From contig NZ_CP063374.1 of NCBI RefSeq assembly GCF_015160875.1, positions 6,451,501 to 6,515,500 on the forward strand: a stretch of DNA of 64,000 nucleotides, read 5' to 3'. The notes beneath the pieces are model-generated. The model was not told the DNA's origin, made no database searches, and was given only the letters and a program-made list of their open reading frames with translations. Position numbers and translations under genes: made by a program. How positions within the stretch are numbered: position 1 is the first letter of the stretch; every line of letters begins with the position of its first letter. Source of the DNA: Streptomyces chromofuscus. Lineage in GTDB: Bacteria; Actinomycetota; Actinomycetes; Streptomycetales; Streptomycetaceae. This document shows positions 25,396 to 35,800 of this stretch, one piece after another.

Positions 25396-26286
25396 TCAGT
25401 CCGCGGACCGGGCGTAGGTGGGGTAGTGGAGGACCTCACCGCCGAACCCGAGCTTGAACCGGTTGATCCCGGCCGTCTTCCCGTCCACCTCACCGGTGGA
25501 TATGCCGCTCAGGTCGAAATGCTCCAGCCCTTCGGCCGCCGCCCGCCTGATGGTCTCGAAGTGCACGAAGTTCATCGAGCCGTCGACGCGGTGTTCCGGA
25601 TGCGTGGCCACAAAACGCGCCTCCAGCGAATTCCGGTTCCGGAAGCATATGGAACCGGCCGCCACCCGGCCCTCGTGCAGCGCGGTGAAAAGGTGGACCG
25701 ACGGATGCTCCAGCAGATCATGCAGCAGATCGAGGGGGGCGAGGTCGGGTGAGTCCGCGCGGATCATGGCTGGTGCGTAGAAGTCGTAGAACTCGTCGAT
25801 CCGGCCGGGGTCGTCGGCGAATTCCAGGCCGCTGCGCAGCGCCCGGCGCACCCGGCTGCGGGTGCTCGGGCGCATCCGGGCGAGGATCGCCTCGTCCCCA
25901 CCGCCGGTGGGCACGAGACCGGTCGCGTAGCGCGGGGCGGGCCGGTACCCGGCTGCCGCCAGCACCTCGGGGAAGTCCCACTCCGGAAGCAGCACCAAGG
26001 TGGCGGGGCCCAGCCGGGAAACCCCCGTGAGCAGGGCGGACAGCTGTTCGGGATCTGGGTGTCCGGCCGGTCCCTTCCACATGAACCAGCCGTCCTGACC
26101 GCCGTCCTCTAGCAGTGCCGCGGCCCACCGGCCGCCGGGACGGCCCGCGCGCAGCAGGCGTACGGGATGGCCGCGCCCCGACAGTAGCCGGAACCGGCCG
26201 GCGCTCTGGTGGAAGTCCTCGGCCGGGACGTCCGCCTCGTCGGGAATGTCGGCGGTGCTTTCCGGATGCATGATCAGACGAAGCAC
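25396..26286 (-). CDS. FemAB/GNAT-fold aminoacyltransferase-like protein
   Basis: 296 aa. The C-terminal half has FemX/BioF2-like acyltransferase features: MRPSTRSRVRRALRSGLEFA, VAAGSICFRNRNSLEARFVA, NFVHFETIRRAAAEGLEHFD, then FDLSGISTGEVDGKTAGINR and FKLGFGGEVLHYPTY. In this fold related enzymes move amino acids from aminoacyl-tRNA onto amines; in BD-12 type streptothricins a Fem-like enzyme does this with glycine. That precedent is from memory. GTG start at 26286 with AAAGGG seven bases away. Upstream partner of the CocE hydrolase. It could instead be a plain GNAT acetyltransferase. Confidence 0.75.
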   Translation of the reverse strand: MLRLIMHPESTADIPDEADVPAEDFHQSAGRFRLLSGRGHPVRLLRAGRPGGRWAAALLEDGGQDGWFMWKGPAGHPDPEQLSALLTGVSRLGPATLVLLPEWDFPEVLAAAGYRPAPRYATGLVPTGGGDEAILARMRPSTRSRVRRALRSGLEFADDPGRIDEFYDFYAPAMIRADSPDLAPLDLLHDLLEHPSVHLFTALHEGRVAAGSICFRNRNSLEARFVATHPEHRVDGSMNFVHFETIRRAAAEGLEHFDLSGISTGEVDGKTAGINRFKLGFGGEVLHYPTYARSAD

Positions 26287-26538
26287 GGCGTGCCCTTTCT
26301 TCTGGTTTCTCGCGCATGGAAATCGGAAAGTGCCCAGCGGTTTTCGAAGAATGCAGAAAAACGGGAGAATGTGAAGAGTTGACCGGGCTGACCGGCGGTT
26401 TTACGCCCGGTGCGGTCTCGGAGAAGGAAAGAGGCCGGCGCCTATTTCTTCGGCGCGGTATCGCTGTTAATTTCTAGCGCACCGGTCGTCGTCCGTCAAT
26501 TACCGGGCCCACGGCCCGTTCGAAGGGAATGACTTGCC
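26287..26538. promoter_or_regulatory. divergent promoter region
   Basis: 252 bp of lower-GC, gene-free sequence between the FemAB-like gene (minus) and the carbamoyltransferase (plus). GAAGGGA precedes the carbamoyltransferase ATG by ten bases. Promoters for two major units of the cluster must lie here; I cannot define their hexamers. Confidence 0.4.
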
Positions 26539-28248
26539 ATGCGAATTCTCGGTGTGAATGGCTGGCCGGGCGCTAGCCACGACGGGTCCGCCTGCCTGCT
26601 GGTCGACGGGAAGGTGGTGGCGTTCGCGGAGGAGGAACGCTTCACCCGGCACAAGCACGGCTACGGCGAGGCCCCGCTGCACGCCGCCGCCTTCTGCCTC
26701 CAGGCGGGCGGCCTCGCCCTGGAGGACATCGACGTCGTCGCCCACGGCTGGGACATGCCCTCGCTGCTCACCCGGCGCGGCCTGGACTGGTTCCCGGACA
26801 GCGCACGGGCCCTGGACTTCCTGTTCCCGCGCGAGTACTTCCCCCGCGGCCGCGACCCCGAGCTGGTCTTCGTCCCGCACCACACCGCCCACGCGGCCAG
26901 CGCCTACTACTTCTCCGGCCGCGACCAGGGCGCCGTCCTGGTCCTCGACGGCCAGGGCGAGTGCGAGAGCGCCACGCTCGCCTCGGCCGTCGGCGGCGAG
27001 CTGAAGGTCCTGGAGGCCGTCCCGCCCGGCTGGTCCCTCGGCTACTTCTATGCCGCCGTCTGCGAGTACGCGGGCCTCGGCGCCGACGCCGCCGGCAAGG
27101 CCATGGGCCTCGCCCCCTACGGCACCCCTGGCGACCTGACCTTCGGCGGCGGCCTCAGCTTCCTCGACGACGGCTACGCCGTCGGACCGGTGCCGCGCAC
27201 CCTGCTGTCCACCGGCAGCACCGACGAGGAGGCGGACACCCTGCGGCTGTGGCTCGCCCACCTGGAGAAGACCAGCGCGCTGCCGCCCAACCGCATCAGC
27301 CGCCACTACGACCGGGAGCGCGGCCGCTACGTCCGGCGCACCGAACGCGACCCCTACGACTACCGGGACCTCGCGGCCACCGCCCAGGAGGCCCTGGAGC
27401 GCTCGGTCATCGCCATGGCCCGCCGGCTGCTGCGCGAGACCGGCCAGGACACCCTGATGGTGGCCGGCGGCGTCGGCTTCAATGCCACCCTCAACGGCAA
27501 GCTCGCCCGGCTGCCCGAGGTGCGCGACCTGTTCGTGCAGCCGCTCGCAGGCGACCAGGGCGTCAGCCTCGGCGCGGCCGGCTGGGTGGCCGCCCAGCAC
27601 GGCGAGACCATCACGCCGATGACCGGCACCCTCGCCTGGGGCGAGCAGTGGGACGCCGACGCCGTCCGCCGGGTGCTGCACAGGCAGGGCGTCCGCCACA
27701 CCGAGCACGAGGACATAGCCGACGCGGTGGCCGGGCTGCTGGGCCGCGGCCAGATCGTCGGCTGGCACCAGGGACGCGGCGAGGGCGGCCCCCGGGCCCT
27801 GGGCCACCGCTCCATCGTCACCGCGCCGTTCCCGGTGGCCAAACGCGACCGCATCAACCTCACGGTCAAGGACCGCGAGTGGTGGCGGCCGTTCGCGCCC
27901 AGCATGCGGCTGGAGGAGGCCCCCACACTGCTCGGCGACGGCACACCGCTGCCCTACATGATCGTCACCACCCCCGTGCCCGACGCCGGACGGGCCGCGA
28001 TGCCCGCCGTGATCCACGTCGACGGCACCACCCGCCCGCAGACCGTCACCGCCGAGGACGACCCGCTCTACCACCGGCTGCTGGGCCGGGTCGCCGAGCA
28101 CACCGGACACGCCGTCGTGCTCAACACCTCGTTCAACGGACGCGACGAGCCGGTCGTGTGGACCCCCTCCGACGCCCTCGCCACCTTCGCCCGCAGCCCG
28201 CTGGACGCGCTGGCCCTCGGCCCGTTCCTGATCCGCCGCAGCGACTGA
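26539..28248 (+). CDS. NodU/CmcH-family O-carbamoyltransferase
   Basis: 569 aa, full length for the family. The N-terminal Kae1-like domain begins RILGVNGWPGASHDGSACLL with the conserved His14-Asp15, then EEERFTRHKH, VPHHTAHAASAYYFSG (metal-binding His) and VLDGQGECES. The C-terminal YrdC-like domain includes GWHQGRGEGGPRALGHRSIV, DREWWRPFAPSM and VLNTSFNGRDEPVV. It transfers carbamoyl from carbamoyl phosphate to a hydroxyl, typically of a sugar, as on the gulosamine of streptothricin. Starts a plus-strand run that continues with an exporter and two NRPS genes. Confidence 0.92.
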   Translation: MRILGVNGWPGASHDGSACLLVDGKVVAFAEEERFTRHKHGYGEAPLHAAAFCLQAGGLALEDIDVVAHGWDMPSLLTRRGLDWFPDSARALDFLFPREYFPRGRDPELVFVPHHTAHAASAYYFSGRDQGAVLVLDGQGECESATLASAVGGELKVLEAVPPGWSLGYFYAAVCEYAGLGADAAGKAMGLAPYGTPGDLTFGGGLSFLDDGYAVGPVPRTLLSTGSTDEEADTLRLWLAHLEKTSALPPNRISRHYDRERGRYVRRTERDPYDYRDLAATAQEALERSVIAMARRLLRETGQDTLMVAGGVGFNATLNGKLARLPEVRDLFVQPLAGDQGVSLGAAGWVAAQHGETITPMTGTLAWGEQWDADAVRRVLHRQGVRHTEHEDIADAVAGLLGRGQIVGWHQGRGEGGPRALGHRSIVTAPFPVAKRDRINLTVKDREWWRPFAPSMRLEEAPTLLGDGTPLPYMIVTTPVPDAGRAAMPAVIHVDGTTRPQTVTAEDDPLYHRLLGRVAEHTGHAVVLNTSFNGRDEPVVWTPSDALATFARSPLDALALGPFLIRRSD

Positions 28249-28329
28249 ACCCCGGCCCGCACGCACCTGACCCCCCCTGTCCGCCGGACGCCTTCGTGCT
28301 AGCGTCCTTCCATGCCTTATTAGGTCCGC

Positions 28330-29592
28330 ATGTCCCAGCCGCCGTCCTCCGGCCCCTTCCGCGTCGGCCTGGTGTACGTGTACACCGGCCTGACCGAATT
28401 CCTCCCGCTGCACGCCGTCTACGCCCTGCTGATGACCTCGCACGGGGTCTCCACGGGAGAACTGTCGGTTCTCTTCGCGGTGTGGACGGTGACCACCTTC
28501 CTCTGCGAGGTGCCCTCCGGGGCCCTGGCCGACCGCTTCCCCCGCCACCGCGTGCTGGCCGCCGCGGCGCTCGCGCAGTGCACCGGGTTCGCCCTGTGGA
28601 CCGCGCTGCCCTCGCTCGGCTCGTTCGCGGCCGGATTCGTCCTGTGGGGCGCGGGCACCGCCCTCACCTCCGGGACGCTCGAGTCCCTGCTCTACGACGG
28701 CCTCGCCGCCGAGGGGAGGGCCGGGCAGTACGCCCGGGTCAGCAGCCGGGTGGCCGCCGTCCAGGCGTGCTCGGTGGCGGCCAGCTCCCTGGCCGCCACC
28801 CCGCTGGTCCTGCTCGGCGGCTACCCCGCCACCGGCTGGGTGTCCGTCCTGCTCACCCTGTTCGCCGTCCCCACCGCCCTGGGCCTGGGCCGCCGGGCCC
28901 CCGGCCCGGCGGCCCCCGTGCCGGAACCGGAGCCGGAACCGCAGGGCTATGCGGCCGTGCTGCGCGCCGGGCTCGCCGAGGCCCGCGGCACCCCGCGGGT
29001 GCGCTCCGCCGTCCTGCTGGCCGCGGTCCTCACCGGCCTCGGCGTGGTGGACGAGTACCTTCCGGTGCTCGCCCGCGAGGCCGGCACGCCCGCCGCGGCC
29101 GTACCGCTGCTCCTGCTGCTGCCCTGGGCGGCCATGGCGGCGGGCGGCTTCGCCGGCGGACGCATGGCCGGCTCCGGCGACCGCCTGCTGGCCGTCCTGC
29201 TCGGCGCGGGCGGCGCCGCCCTCGCCGCCGGAGCGCTCACCGGCCGCCCGGCCGGGTTCCTCGGCATCGCCGCGTTCTACTGGGTGCTGCGGCTGGCCCA
29301 GATCGTCGCCGACACCCAGCTCCAGCACGCCATCTCCGGACCCGCGCGGGCCACGGTCACCTCGGTCGCCGGACTCGGCGCCCAGGCCGTCGCCCTCGCC
29401 GTCTTCCTGACCCTCGGCCTCGCGGCCCGCTGGGCCTCCACGGCCGCGCTGGTCGCCCTCACCGCCGTACCAGTGCTGCTGCTGGCCGTCCGGCTGGCCC
29501 TGAGACCCGACCCCGCGCACCACGTCCCACCACCGCAGCCCGACGAGCCCCCGCCTCCGGCACGGACCGGCGCCGTCGAACGACACTCGTGA
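28330..29592 (+). CDS. MFS transporter
   Basis: 420 aa with about 12 hydrophobic helices. The loop 2-3 signature is CEVPSGALADRFPRHRVLAA and the repeat in the second half is AAGGFAGGRMAGSGDRLLAV. The C-terminus is Pro-rich (PDPAHHVPPPQPDEPPPPAR). ATG at 28330 has AGG seven bases upstream; 81 bp separate it from the carbamoyltransferase. A second exporter in the cluster besides the one at 8894-10255, and not obviously its close paralogue. Confidence 0.85.
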   Translation: MSQPPSSGPFRVGLVYVYTGLTEFLPLHAVYALLMTSHGVSTGELSVLFAVWTVTTFLCEVPSGALADRFPRHRVLAAAALAQCTGFALWTALPSLGSFAAGFVLWGAGTALTSGTLESLLYDGLAAEGRAGQYARVSSRVAAVQACSVAASSLAATPLVLLGGYPATGWVSVLLTLFAVPTALGLGRRAPGPAAPVPEPEPEPQGYAAVLRAGLAEARGTPRVRSAVLLAAVLTGLGVVDEYLPVLAREAGTPAAAVPLLLLLPWAAMAAGGFAGGRMAGSGDRLLAVLLGAGGAALAAGALTGRPAGFLGIAAFYWVLRLAQIVADTQLQHAISGPARATVTSVAGLGAQAVALAVFLTLGLAARWASTAALVALTAVPVLLLAVRLALRPDPAHHVPPPQPDEPPPPARTGAVERHS

Positions 29593-29605
29593 AGGAGAAC
29601 GACGC

Positions 29606-32600
29606 ATGACAACGAACACGGCCGACGCCGTCGTGGAGAGCCTGGCCGACGACGTACGGCAGGCCCTCGGCCTCGCCCCCGGGGAACCGCTCGACACCTC
29701 GTTCGCGGCCATGGGCGGCAGCTCCCTGGACGCCGCCCAGCTCACCGTGCGGATGCGCCGCGCCCACCGACTGGACGTCGCGGCCCACGAACTGCTCAAC
29801 GCCGCCAGCGTGCGGCACCTCCTGGACGACCTCGCCGACCGCCCCCGCACCGACCCGGCCGCGGGCCTCGCGGAGGCGGCCCCCACCGACCGGGCACCGC
29901 TCACCTGGCAGCAGCGGGTGATCTGGTACCAGTCCCTGCTCGACCCGGACTCCTCCCGCTACGTCTTCCACGCCCTGTTCCACTTCACCGAGGTGCCCCG
30001 CCCCGCCACCCTGCGCGGGCTGCTGCGCGGCCTGCTGCGCCGCCACCCGGTGCTGCGCACCCGGCTGGTCTTCGACGACGGCGAACCCTGGCAGGTGGTG
30101 CCCGCCGCCGACGTCACCGACGCCGAGACCGACCTCACCGTCGTGGACCTCCCGAACGCGAACATCTCCCCGGAGGAACTCGTCCGCCTCAGCGGCGCCG
30201 ACCGCCCCTTCGACCTGCGGACCGGCCCGCTGCTGCGCTGGGTGCTGGCCCGGTTCCCCGACGGCCGCGCGGTGCTGGTGCACACCGAGCACCACCTGAT
30301 CCACGACGGCAAGTCCTTCGTGGCCCTGCTCGCCAGCCTCCACGAGGACACCGAGACGCCCGACACCCGCTACTTCGGCTACGCCGCGGCTCAGACCCCC
30401 GCCGACCCCGCCGAGGTCCGCAAGGTCGCCGAGCGCGCCGCGAAGGCCGCCGGCCGCATCCTGGACGGCGGCCTCGCCACCACCGGCCGGGACACCTTTC
30501 TACGGCTGCCGGTGCCGCCCGCCCTGCTGCGCGAGGTCCGGGAGGGAGCCCGCAAGGCGTCGGTCTCCCTGTTCACCGCCCTGTTCACGGCGTTCTCCCA
30601 AGCACTCACCCAGTACGAGGGGGTCGGCGCCGCCGTCCTCGGCAGCGCCGTCGAGAACCGCCCGCCCGGCCACGAGGACACCGTCGGCATGTTCGTGTCC
30701 ACGGTCCCCGTGGTCGTCGAACGGCGCCCCGGCGAGCTGCCCGAGGCCACCCTGCGCCGCACCCGCGGCGCACTGCGCGAGGCGATGGACTCCTCCGCCG
30801 TGCCCCTCGCCGACGTCGTCCAGGCCGTCGGCGGAACCGACGGACGCGGCGACGGCGCCGTGGTGCGGGCCGCGTTCAGCATGCATCAGCAGGTCGAGCG
30901 CGAGGTCGAACTGGCCGGCGCCACCGCCCGCGTCCAGCTCGGTGTCTTCAACGGAGCCGCCAAGTTCCCCGTCAACGTGGTGGCCGTGACCTCCGGCACC
31001 GGCGACGACACCCGCGTCGAACTGCTGATGGAGGCCCAGGACGGTGCGGTCGGCTGCGACGACCTGTGGGCGCTGTGGACCGGGACCCTGGAATGGCTGC
31101 GCACCTGGGTGCAGATGCTGCCCGAGAGGCGGACCGAGCCCGCCGCAGCGCTCGTCGCCCGGGTGACGGGGCGCGCCGCCGCCGACCCGGACGCGGTCGC
31201 CCTCGACGACGGCGAACGCCGGATCACCTACGGTCGGCTCGCGACCTGGGGCGAGGCCGCCCGGCAGCTTTTGGAGCGGCCCGGCGAGGTCGTCGGCCTC
31301 CTCGGGACGGCCTCCCCCGACTTCTTCGCCTGCGCCTACGCCGTCCTGCACGCCGGCGGCACCTACGTCCCCCTGGAAGCGGGTCAGCCCGACGAACGCC
31401 TCGCCTCCATGGTCGCCCAGGCCCGCTGCACCACCGTCGTCCGGCTGCCCGGCGTCCCCGCCGGGCGCGCCGCCGCCCTCGACGGGCCCGACGCCGCGCC
31501 CCGCCTGGTGGACTGGGCCGCCCTCGTCGACGAGTGGCCCGCGGCGCCCGCCGAACCGGACACCCCGCCGGACACCGACAGCGCGGCCCCCGCCTACATC
31601 ATGTTCACCTCCGGAAGTACCGGCGAGCCCAAGGGCGTGATGGTGCCCCGGCCCGCCCTGTACCGGCTCGCCGACTGGGCCGTCCGCGAACTGCGGCTCG
31701 GCCCCGACACCGTCGTCGGCCAGCTCGCCAACGCCGCCTTCGACGCCTCCGCGTTCGAGGTGTGGTCCGGGCTGTACGCCGGTGCGCGCATCCGGCTCGC
31801 GCCCGCCGGAATCCGCGCCGACCCGCAGCGCCTCGCGGGCTGGTTCGCCGAGACCGGAGTCGAGTACGCCTTCGTCTCCACCCCCATCGCCGAACTCCTC
31901 GCCCGGGTGCCGAAGCCGGCCGGCAGCCGGCTCGACCGCATCTCCACCGGCGGTGACCGGCTGCACGCCCTCCCCGAGGACGTGCCGTTCGAGGTGCTCA
32001 ACATGTACGGCCCGACCGAGACGACCGTGGTGGCCACGGCCGGCTGGGTCGACCCCGGCGGCACCGGGCTGCCCCCGATCGGCCGCGCCCTGCCGTACGG
32101 CTACACCCGTGTGGTCACCTCCGACGGCGCCCTCGCCGCACCGGGCGAGCAGGGCGAACTGTGGGTCGGCGGGGACGGTGTGGCCACCGGCTACGCGCAC
32201 GCGCCCCGGCAGACCGCCGCCCGCTTCGTCGCCGACCCGCACGCCGAGGACGGCGCGGTCGTATACCGCACCGGGGACGTCGTCCACCTCGACAGCGCCG
32301 GCCGGCTGCACTACTCGGGGCGCCGGGACCGGCAGTTCAAGCTGGCCGGGGTGCGCTTCGAACTCGGCGAGGCCGAGGCGGTCGCCCTGCGCAGGCCCGG
32401 CGTCGAGCAGGCGGTGGCGCTCACGGCCGGCTCGGCCGCCGGGCCCCGGCTGCACCTGTTCGTCACCCTCGCCCCGGGCACGGCCCCGGACACGACCGAC
32501 GAGGCGATCCGCGCGGCCCTGCCGGCGCAGCTGCGGCACCTGACGATCCACCACCTGGACGCCCTCCCGTACAACGCCAGCGGCAAGGTCGACCAGCGGC

Positions 32601-32845
32601 GCCTGACGGAACTGGCCGAGCGGGGACGGGGCACGGCGCCCGCGCCTGGGTCCACCGCGTCCGCGGACCCGGCCGCCGCGCCCGCTCCGGCCGAGCCCTT
32701 CTTCGGCGGCCCCGGCCGTAGCGGTGCCCTGGACCTGCTGTGGCCCGCGCTCGCGCCGCTGTCCCGCGGAGAGCGGCTGGACCTGGCCCACCGACTGATC
32801 GGCTCCGTGCTCGGTGGCACGGCGGCCGGCGAGGAGACCCGATGA
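29606..32845 (+). CDS. NRPS with domain order PCP-C-A and a C-terminal tail
   Basis: 1079 aa. An N-terminal PCP (FAAMGGSSLDAAQL, Ser40) is followed by a C domain (about 95-500; HTEHHLIHDGKSF with His230) and an A domain with YIMFTSGSTGEPKGVMVPR, MYGPTETTVVA, VYRTGDVVHL and NASGKVDQRRL. The protein then ends in a linker and the tail LLWPALAPLSRGERLDLAHR plus LIGSVL instead of a PCP. The pocket by eye is D-A-F-F-S-G-M-V-V-K, nearest to aliphatic codes but not an exact match. The A domain must load a carrier in trans; the free PCP at 7457-7861 with the same tail is a candidate. AAGGAG precedes the ATG. Confidence 0.9.
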   Translation: MTTNTADAVVESLADDVRQALGLAPGEPLDTSFAAMGGSSLDAAQLTVRMRRAHRLDVAAHELLNAASVRHLLDDLADRPRTDPAAGLAEAAPTDRAPLTWQQRVIWYQSLLDPDSSRYVFHALFHFTEVPRPATLRGLLRGLLRRHPVLRTRLVFDDGEPWQVVPAADVTDAETDLTVVDLPNANISPEELVRLSGADRPFDLRTGPLLRWVLARFPDGRAVLVHTEHHLIHDGKSFVALLASLHEDTETPDTRYFGYAAAQTPADPAEVRKVAERAAKAAGRILDGGLATTGRDTFLRLPVPPALLREVREGARKASVSLFTALFTAFSQALTQYEGVGAAVLGSAVENRPPGHEDTVGMFVSTVPVVVERRPGELPEATLRRTRGALREAMDSSAVPLADVVQAVGGTDGRGDGAVVRAAFSMHQQVEREVELAGATARVQLGVFNGAAKFPVNVVAVTSGTGDDTRVELLMEAQDGAVGCDDLWALWTGTLEWLRTWVQMLPERRTEPAAALVARVTGRAAADPDAVALDDGERRITYGRLATWGEAARQLLERPGEVVGLLGTASPDFFACAYAVLHAGGTYVPLEAGQPDERLASMVAQARCTTVVRLPGVPAGRAAALDGPDAAPRLVDWAALVDEWPAAPAEPDTPPDTDSAAPAYIMFTSGSTGEPKGVMVPRPALYRLADWAVRELRLGPDTVVGQLANAAFDASAFEVWSGLYAGARIRLAPAGIRADPQRLAGWFAETGVEYAFVSTPIAELLARVPKPAGSRLDRISTGGDRLHALPEDVPFEVLNMYGPTETTVVATAGWVDPGGTGLPPIGRALPYGYTRVVTSDGALAAPGEQGELWVGGDGVATGYAHAPRQTAARFVADPHAEDGAVVYRTGDVVHLDSAGRLHYSGRRDRQFKLAGVRFELGEAEAVALRRPGVEQAVALTAGSAAGPRLHLFVTLAPGTAPDTTDEAIRAALPAQLRHLTIHHLDALPYNASGKVDQRRLTELAERGRGTAPAPGSTASADPAAAPAPAEPFFGGPGRSGALDLLWPALAPLSRGERLDLAHRLIGSVLGGTAAGEETR

Positions 32846-35800
32846 ACTCCGCCCCACGGCCGGCACCCACGCTGGAGGCGACCCCGCACCAGGCGGCCCA
32901 GCTGATCGCCTCGCTGCTCTCCGACCGGCACCGCGTCGGCACCCTGGCCGTCCGCATCCCGCTGGACGGCGAGGAGACCGGCGGGGCGCCGGCCGTGGTC
33001 GGCCTCGCCGAGGTCCAGCGGGCCTGGACCGCCCTGCTGCGCTCGGCTGCGGCCCTGCGCGTCCGCTTCCACGAGACCCCCGACCGGCTGGTGCAGGAGC
33101 TGCGCGGCTACGACGACCTGCCCGAGGAGACCGCCCGGGTCACCCTCGGCGACGACGACCCGGACGCCGACGGTCTCGAGCCGTTCGGGCCCGTCCTGCT
33201 GACGGCCCGTCTGGACCTGCGCGGCAGCGGCCCGGTGCTGGCACTGCGCGTTCACCACGCCCTCGTCGACGAGCACTCCGTACTGCTCGTCGGCCGGGCG
33301 CTGCGGCACTTCCTCGCCCACCCCGACGCCGTCCCCGAGGACGACGCGGACCACTACCGGCGCGCCCAGGAGGCGCTGCTGGACGCGTCCCACAGGGAGC
33401 TGCCGCCGCGCCCGCGCGACCCGGCGCCGCCCCGGCCGGCCGACCCCGGCGCGGCGGACGCGCCCCTGCTGAGCCGTCCCGGCGGGGACCCCCGGGAGCG
33501 CGCGCACCACGCGGTGCGGCTGGAACCCGGGACGGTCGCCGCGCTGCGGGGGACCGCCAGGCGGGCCCGCGCCTCCGCGGTCTCCGTGGCGCACGCGGCC
33601 GTCCTGGCCGCGCTGCACCGGCTGGCGCCGGACCGCACCCCCGTCGTCGGCGTGCCGATGACCCTGCGCGACCTGCGTGCGGTCGGCTTCGGCGCCGTCG
33701 GCCTCTACCTCAACGTCGTGCCCACCACGATCCCCTGCTCCGCTGCCGACACCTTCGGCGAACTCGTCGAACGGGTCCGCGCCGAGTCGCTGGCCCTGCA
33801 CGGCCGCAAGTTCGCGTCCGTCGGCGACCTCGCCGCGGCGGACGGAGTCGCCCGCCCCGGACGGCCCGGCAACCGTGCCTACGCCGACCTGGTGCTCGCC
33901 TTCCGGGACGGCTCCCTCCCGCCCGGCACCGACGAGCGCGCGACGGCCGCCCGGCGGTCCGCGGAGCCCGGCGTCCCACTCAACGTCGAAGTGGTGCTCG
34001 GCCCCGAGGACGGACTGATCCTCTTCGACTGGCGCAGCGGGCTCGTCCCCTGGCCGCCCGCCCCGCAGCTCGCCTCGGCCGTCGTACAGGCCCTGACCGA
34101 GCTGCCCGCGCGTCCCGAGCTGCGGGTGGGGGACTTCGCGCTGCTGGACACCGCGAGCACCGCCGAGGTGCGGCGGCGCCTCGGCGGCCACCCGCCGACG
34201 GACGGCGCACTGGCGCCCTCCGTCATCGAACTCGTCGAGCGCGCCGCCGCCCTGGCGCCCCGCGCCCCGGCCGTCAGTGATGACGAACATGCTTGGAGCT
34301 ACGACGAGTTGACGGACGCCGTGGTCCGGATGCGGGCCGCGCTGCGGTCCCGGGATCTGCCCCTGGGCGCCCGGGTCGCCGCCGCCTGCGGCCACGACGT
34401 CTGGCAGGTGGCGACCGCGCTGGCGGTCTGGCAGGAAGGCTTGTGCTACGTGCCGGTGGACCCCCGTGGCCCCGCCGAACGCAACCGGTTCGTGCTCGCC
34501 GACTCGGCGTCCGCGCTATTGGTGTGCGGCCCCGGCACGACCGGTGCCCCCTTCCTGGCCGGGACGCCCGAGCGGGACGTCCTCACCACCGACGCCCTGC
34601 CCCCGCGACCGGACGGCGGTACCGCGCCGCCCGGCGGCCGTCCCGGACCGGACGAGCCCGCCTATCTGATGTACACCTCGGGCAGCACGGGCCGCCCCAA
34701 GGGCGTGACCGTCACCCACCACAACCTGGCCGGGTTCCTGCGGGCGATGACACTGGCCCTGCCCGGCGCGGCGCAGGGGGACTGGCTGGCCGAGACCTCG
34801 CCGTCGTTCGACATCTCCTTCGTCGAGATGTTCTGGCCGCTGACCCACGGCCGGCATGTCCAGCTCCGCTCGCCCGACGCTCGCGAGAACCCCGCCGACC
34901 GGCGCCCGTTCGAGCACCGCCAGTGCACGCCCGCCCGCGCCGGCCAACTGCTGACCGCGCGGGAGCTGGGCCACTCGCTGGGCCGCTGGGACGTCGCGCC
35001 GCGCTACTGGCTGCTCGGCGGCGAACGGCTGCCCGGCACGCTCCTGCGACGGCTGCGCGCGGCCTACCCGGACACCGTTTTCGTCAACATGTACGGCCCC
35101 ACCGAGGCGACCGTGTGGGCCACCTACCACGTGGTCCGCGGCGACGAGGGCGCGGATGTGCCCCTGGGCCGGCCGCTGCCCAACAGCGGGGTGCTGGTGA
35201 CCGACCCGCACGGGAACGACGTGCCCGAGGGCGTCGTCGGCGAACTGCTCGTCATCGGCGACTCGGTGGCGGCCGGCTACCTGAACCGCCCCGAGGCGAC
35301 CCGGCAGCGGTTCGTCCCGGCGGCCACGGCCGGCGGGGCGCGCGCCTACCGCACCGGTGACCTGGTGTGCTCGGGCCCGGACGGGCTCCTGTACTTCCGG
35401 GGACGCGACGACGACCAGGTGAAGATCCGCGGCCACCGCGTGGAACCCGGCGAACTGGAGCAGCGGCTGCTGGCCCTGCCCGGCGTCCGCGAGGCCGTTG
35501 CCGTGGTGCTGGACGCCGACGATCCCGAGCGGGTACGGCTGGCCGCCGCCGTCACAGTGGCCGGATCCGCCTCCTTCGACCCGGCGGACGCCCGGCGCAG
35601 GCTTGCGGCCGAGGTCCCGGAGGCGATGCTGCCCGCCGAACTCGTCGTCCTGGACGCGCTGCCGCGGCTGACCAACGGCAAGACCGACCGGCTCGCCGTG
35701 CGGACCGCCTGCGAGGCGGCCTCCGCCGGGACGCACGGGCCGGCCGGCGGGCCGGTGCCCGACCGCGGTCCGCGCGCCGCCTCCGCCGACGACCCCGGCA

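Noticed and set aside
22345..25752. 1135-aa plus-strand open frame
   Set aside because: High-GC shadow of the methyltransferase, glycosyltransferase and CocE genes; Arg/Gly/Pro-rich composition with no domain.
26500..29904. 1134-aa minus-strand open frame
   Set aside because: Antisense shadow of the carbamoyltransferase and MFS genes; low-complexity Gly/Val/Glu-rich translation.
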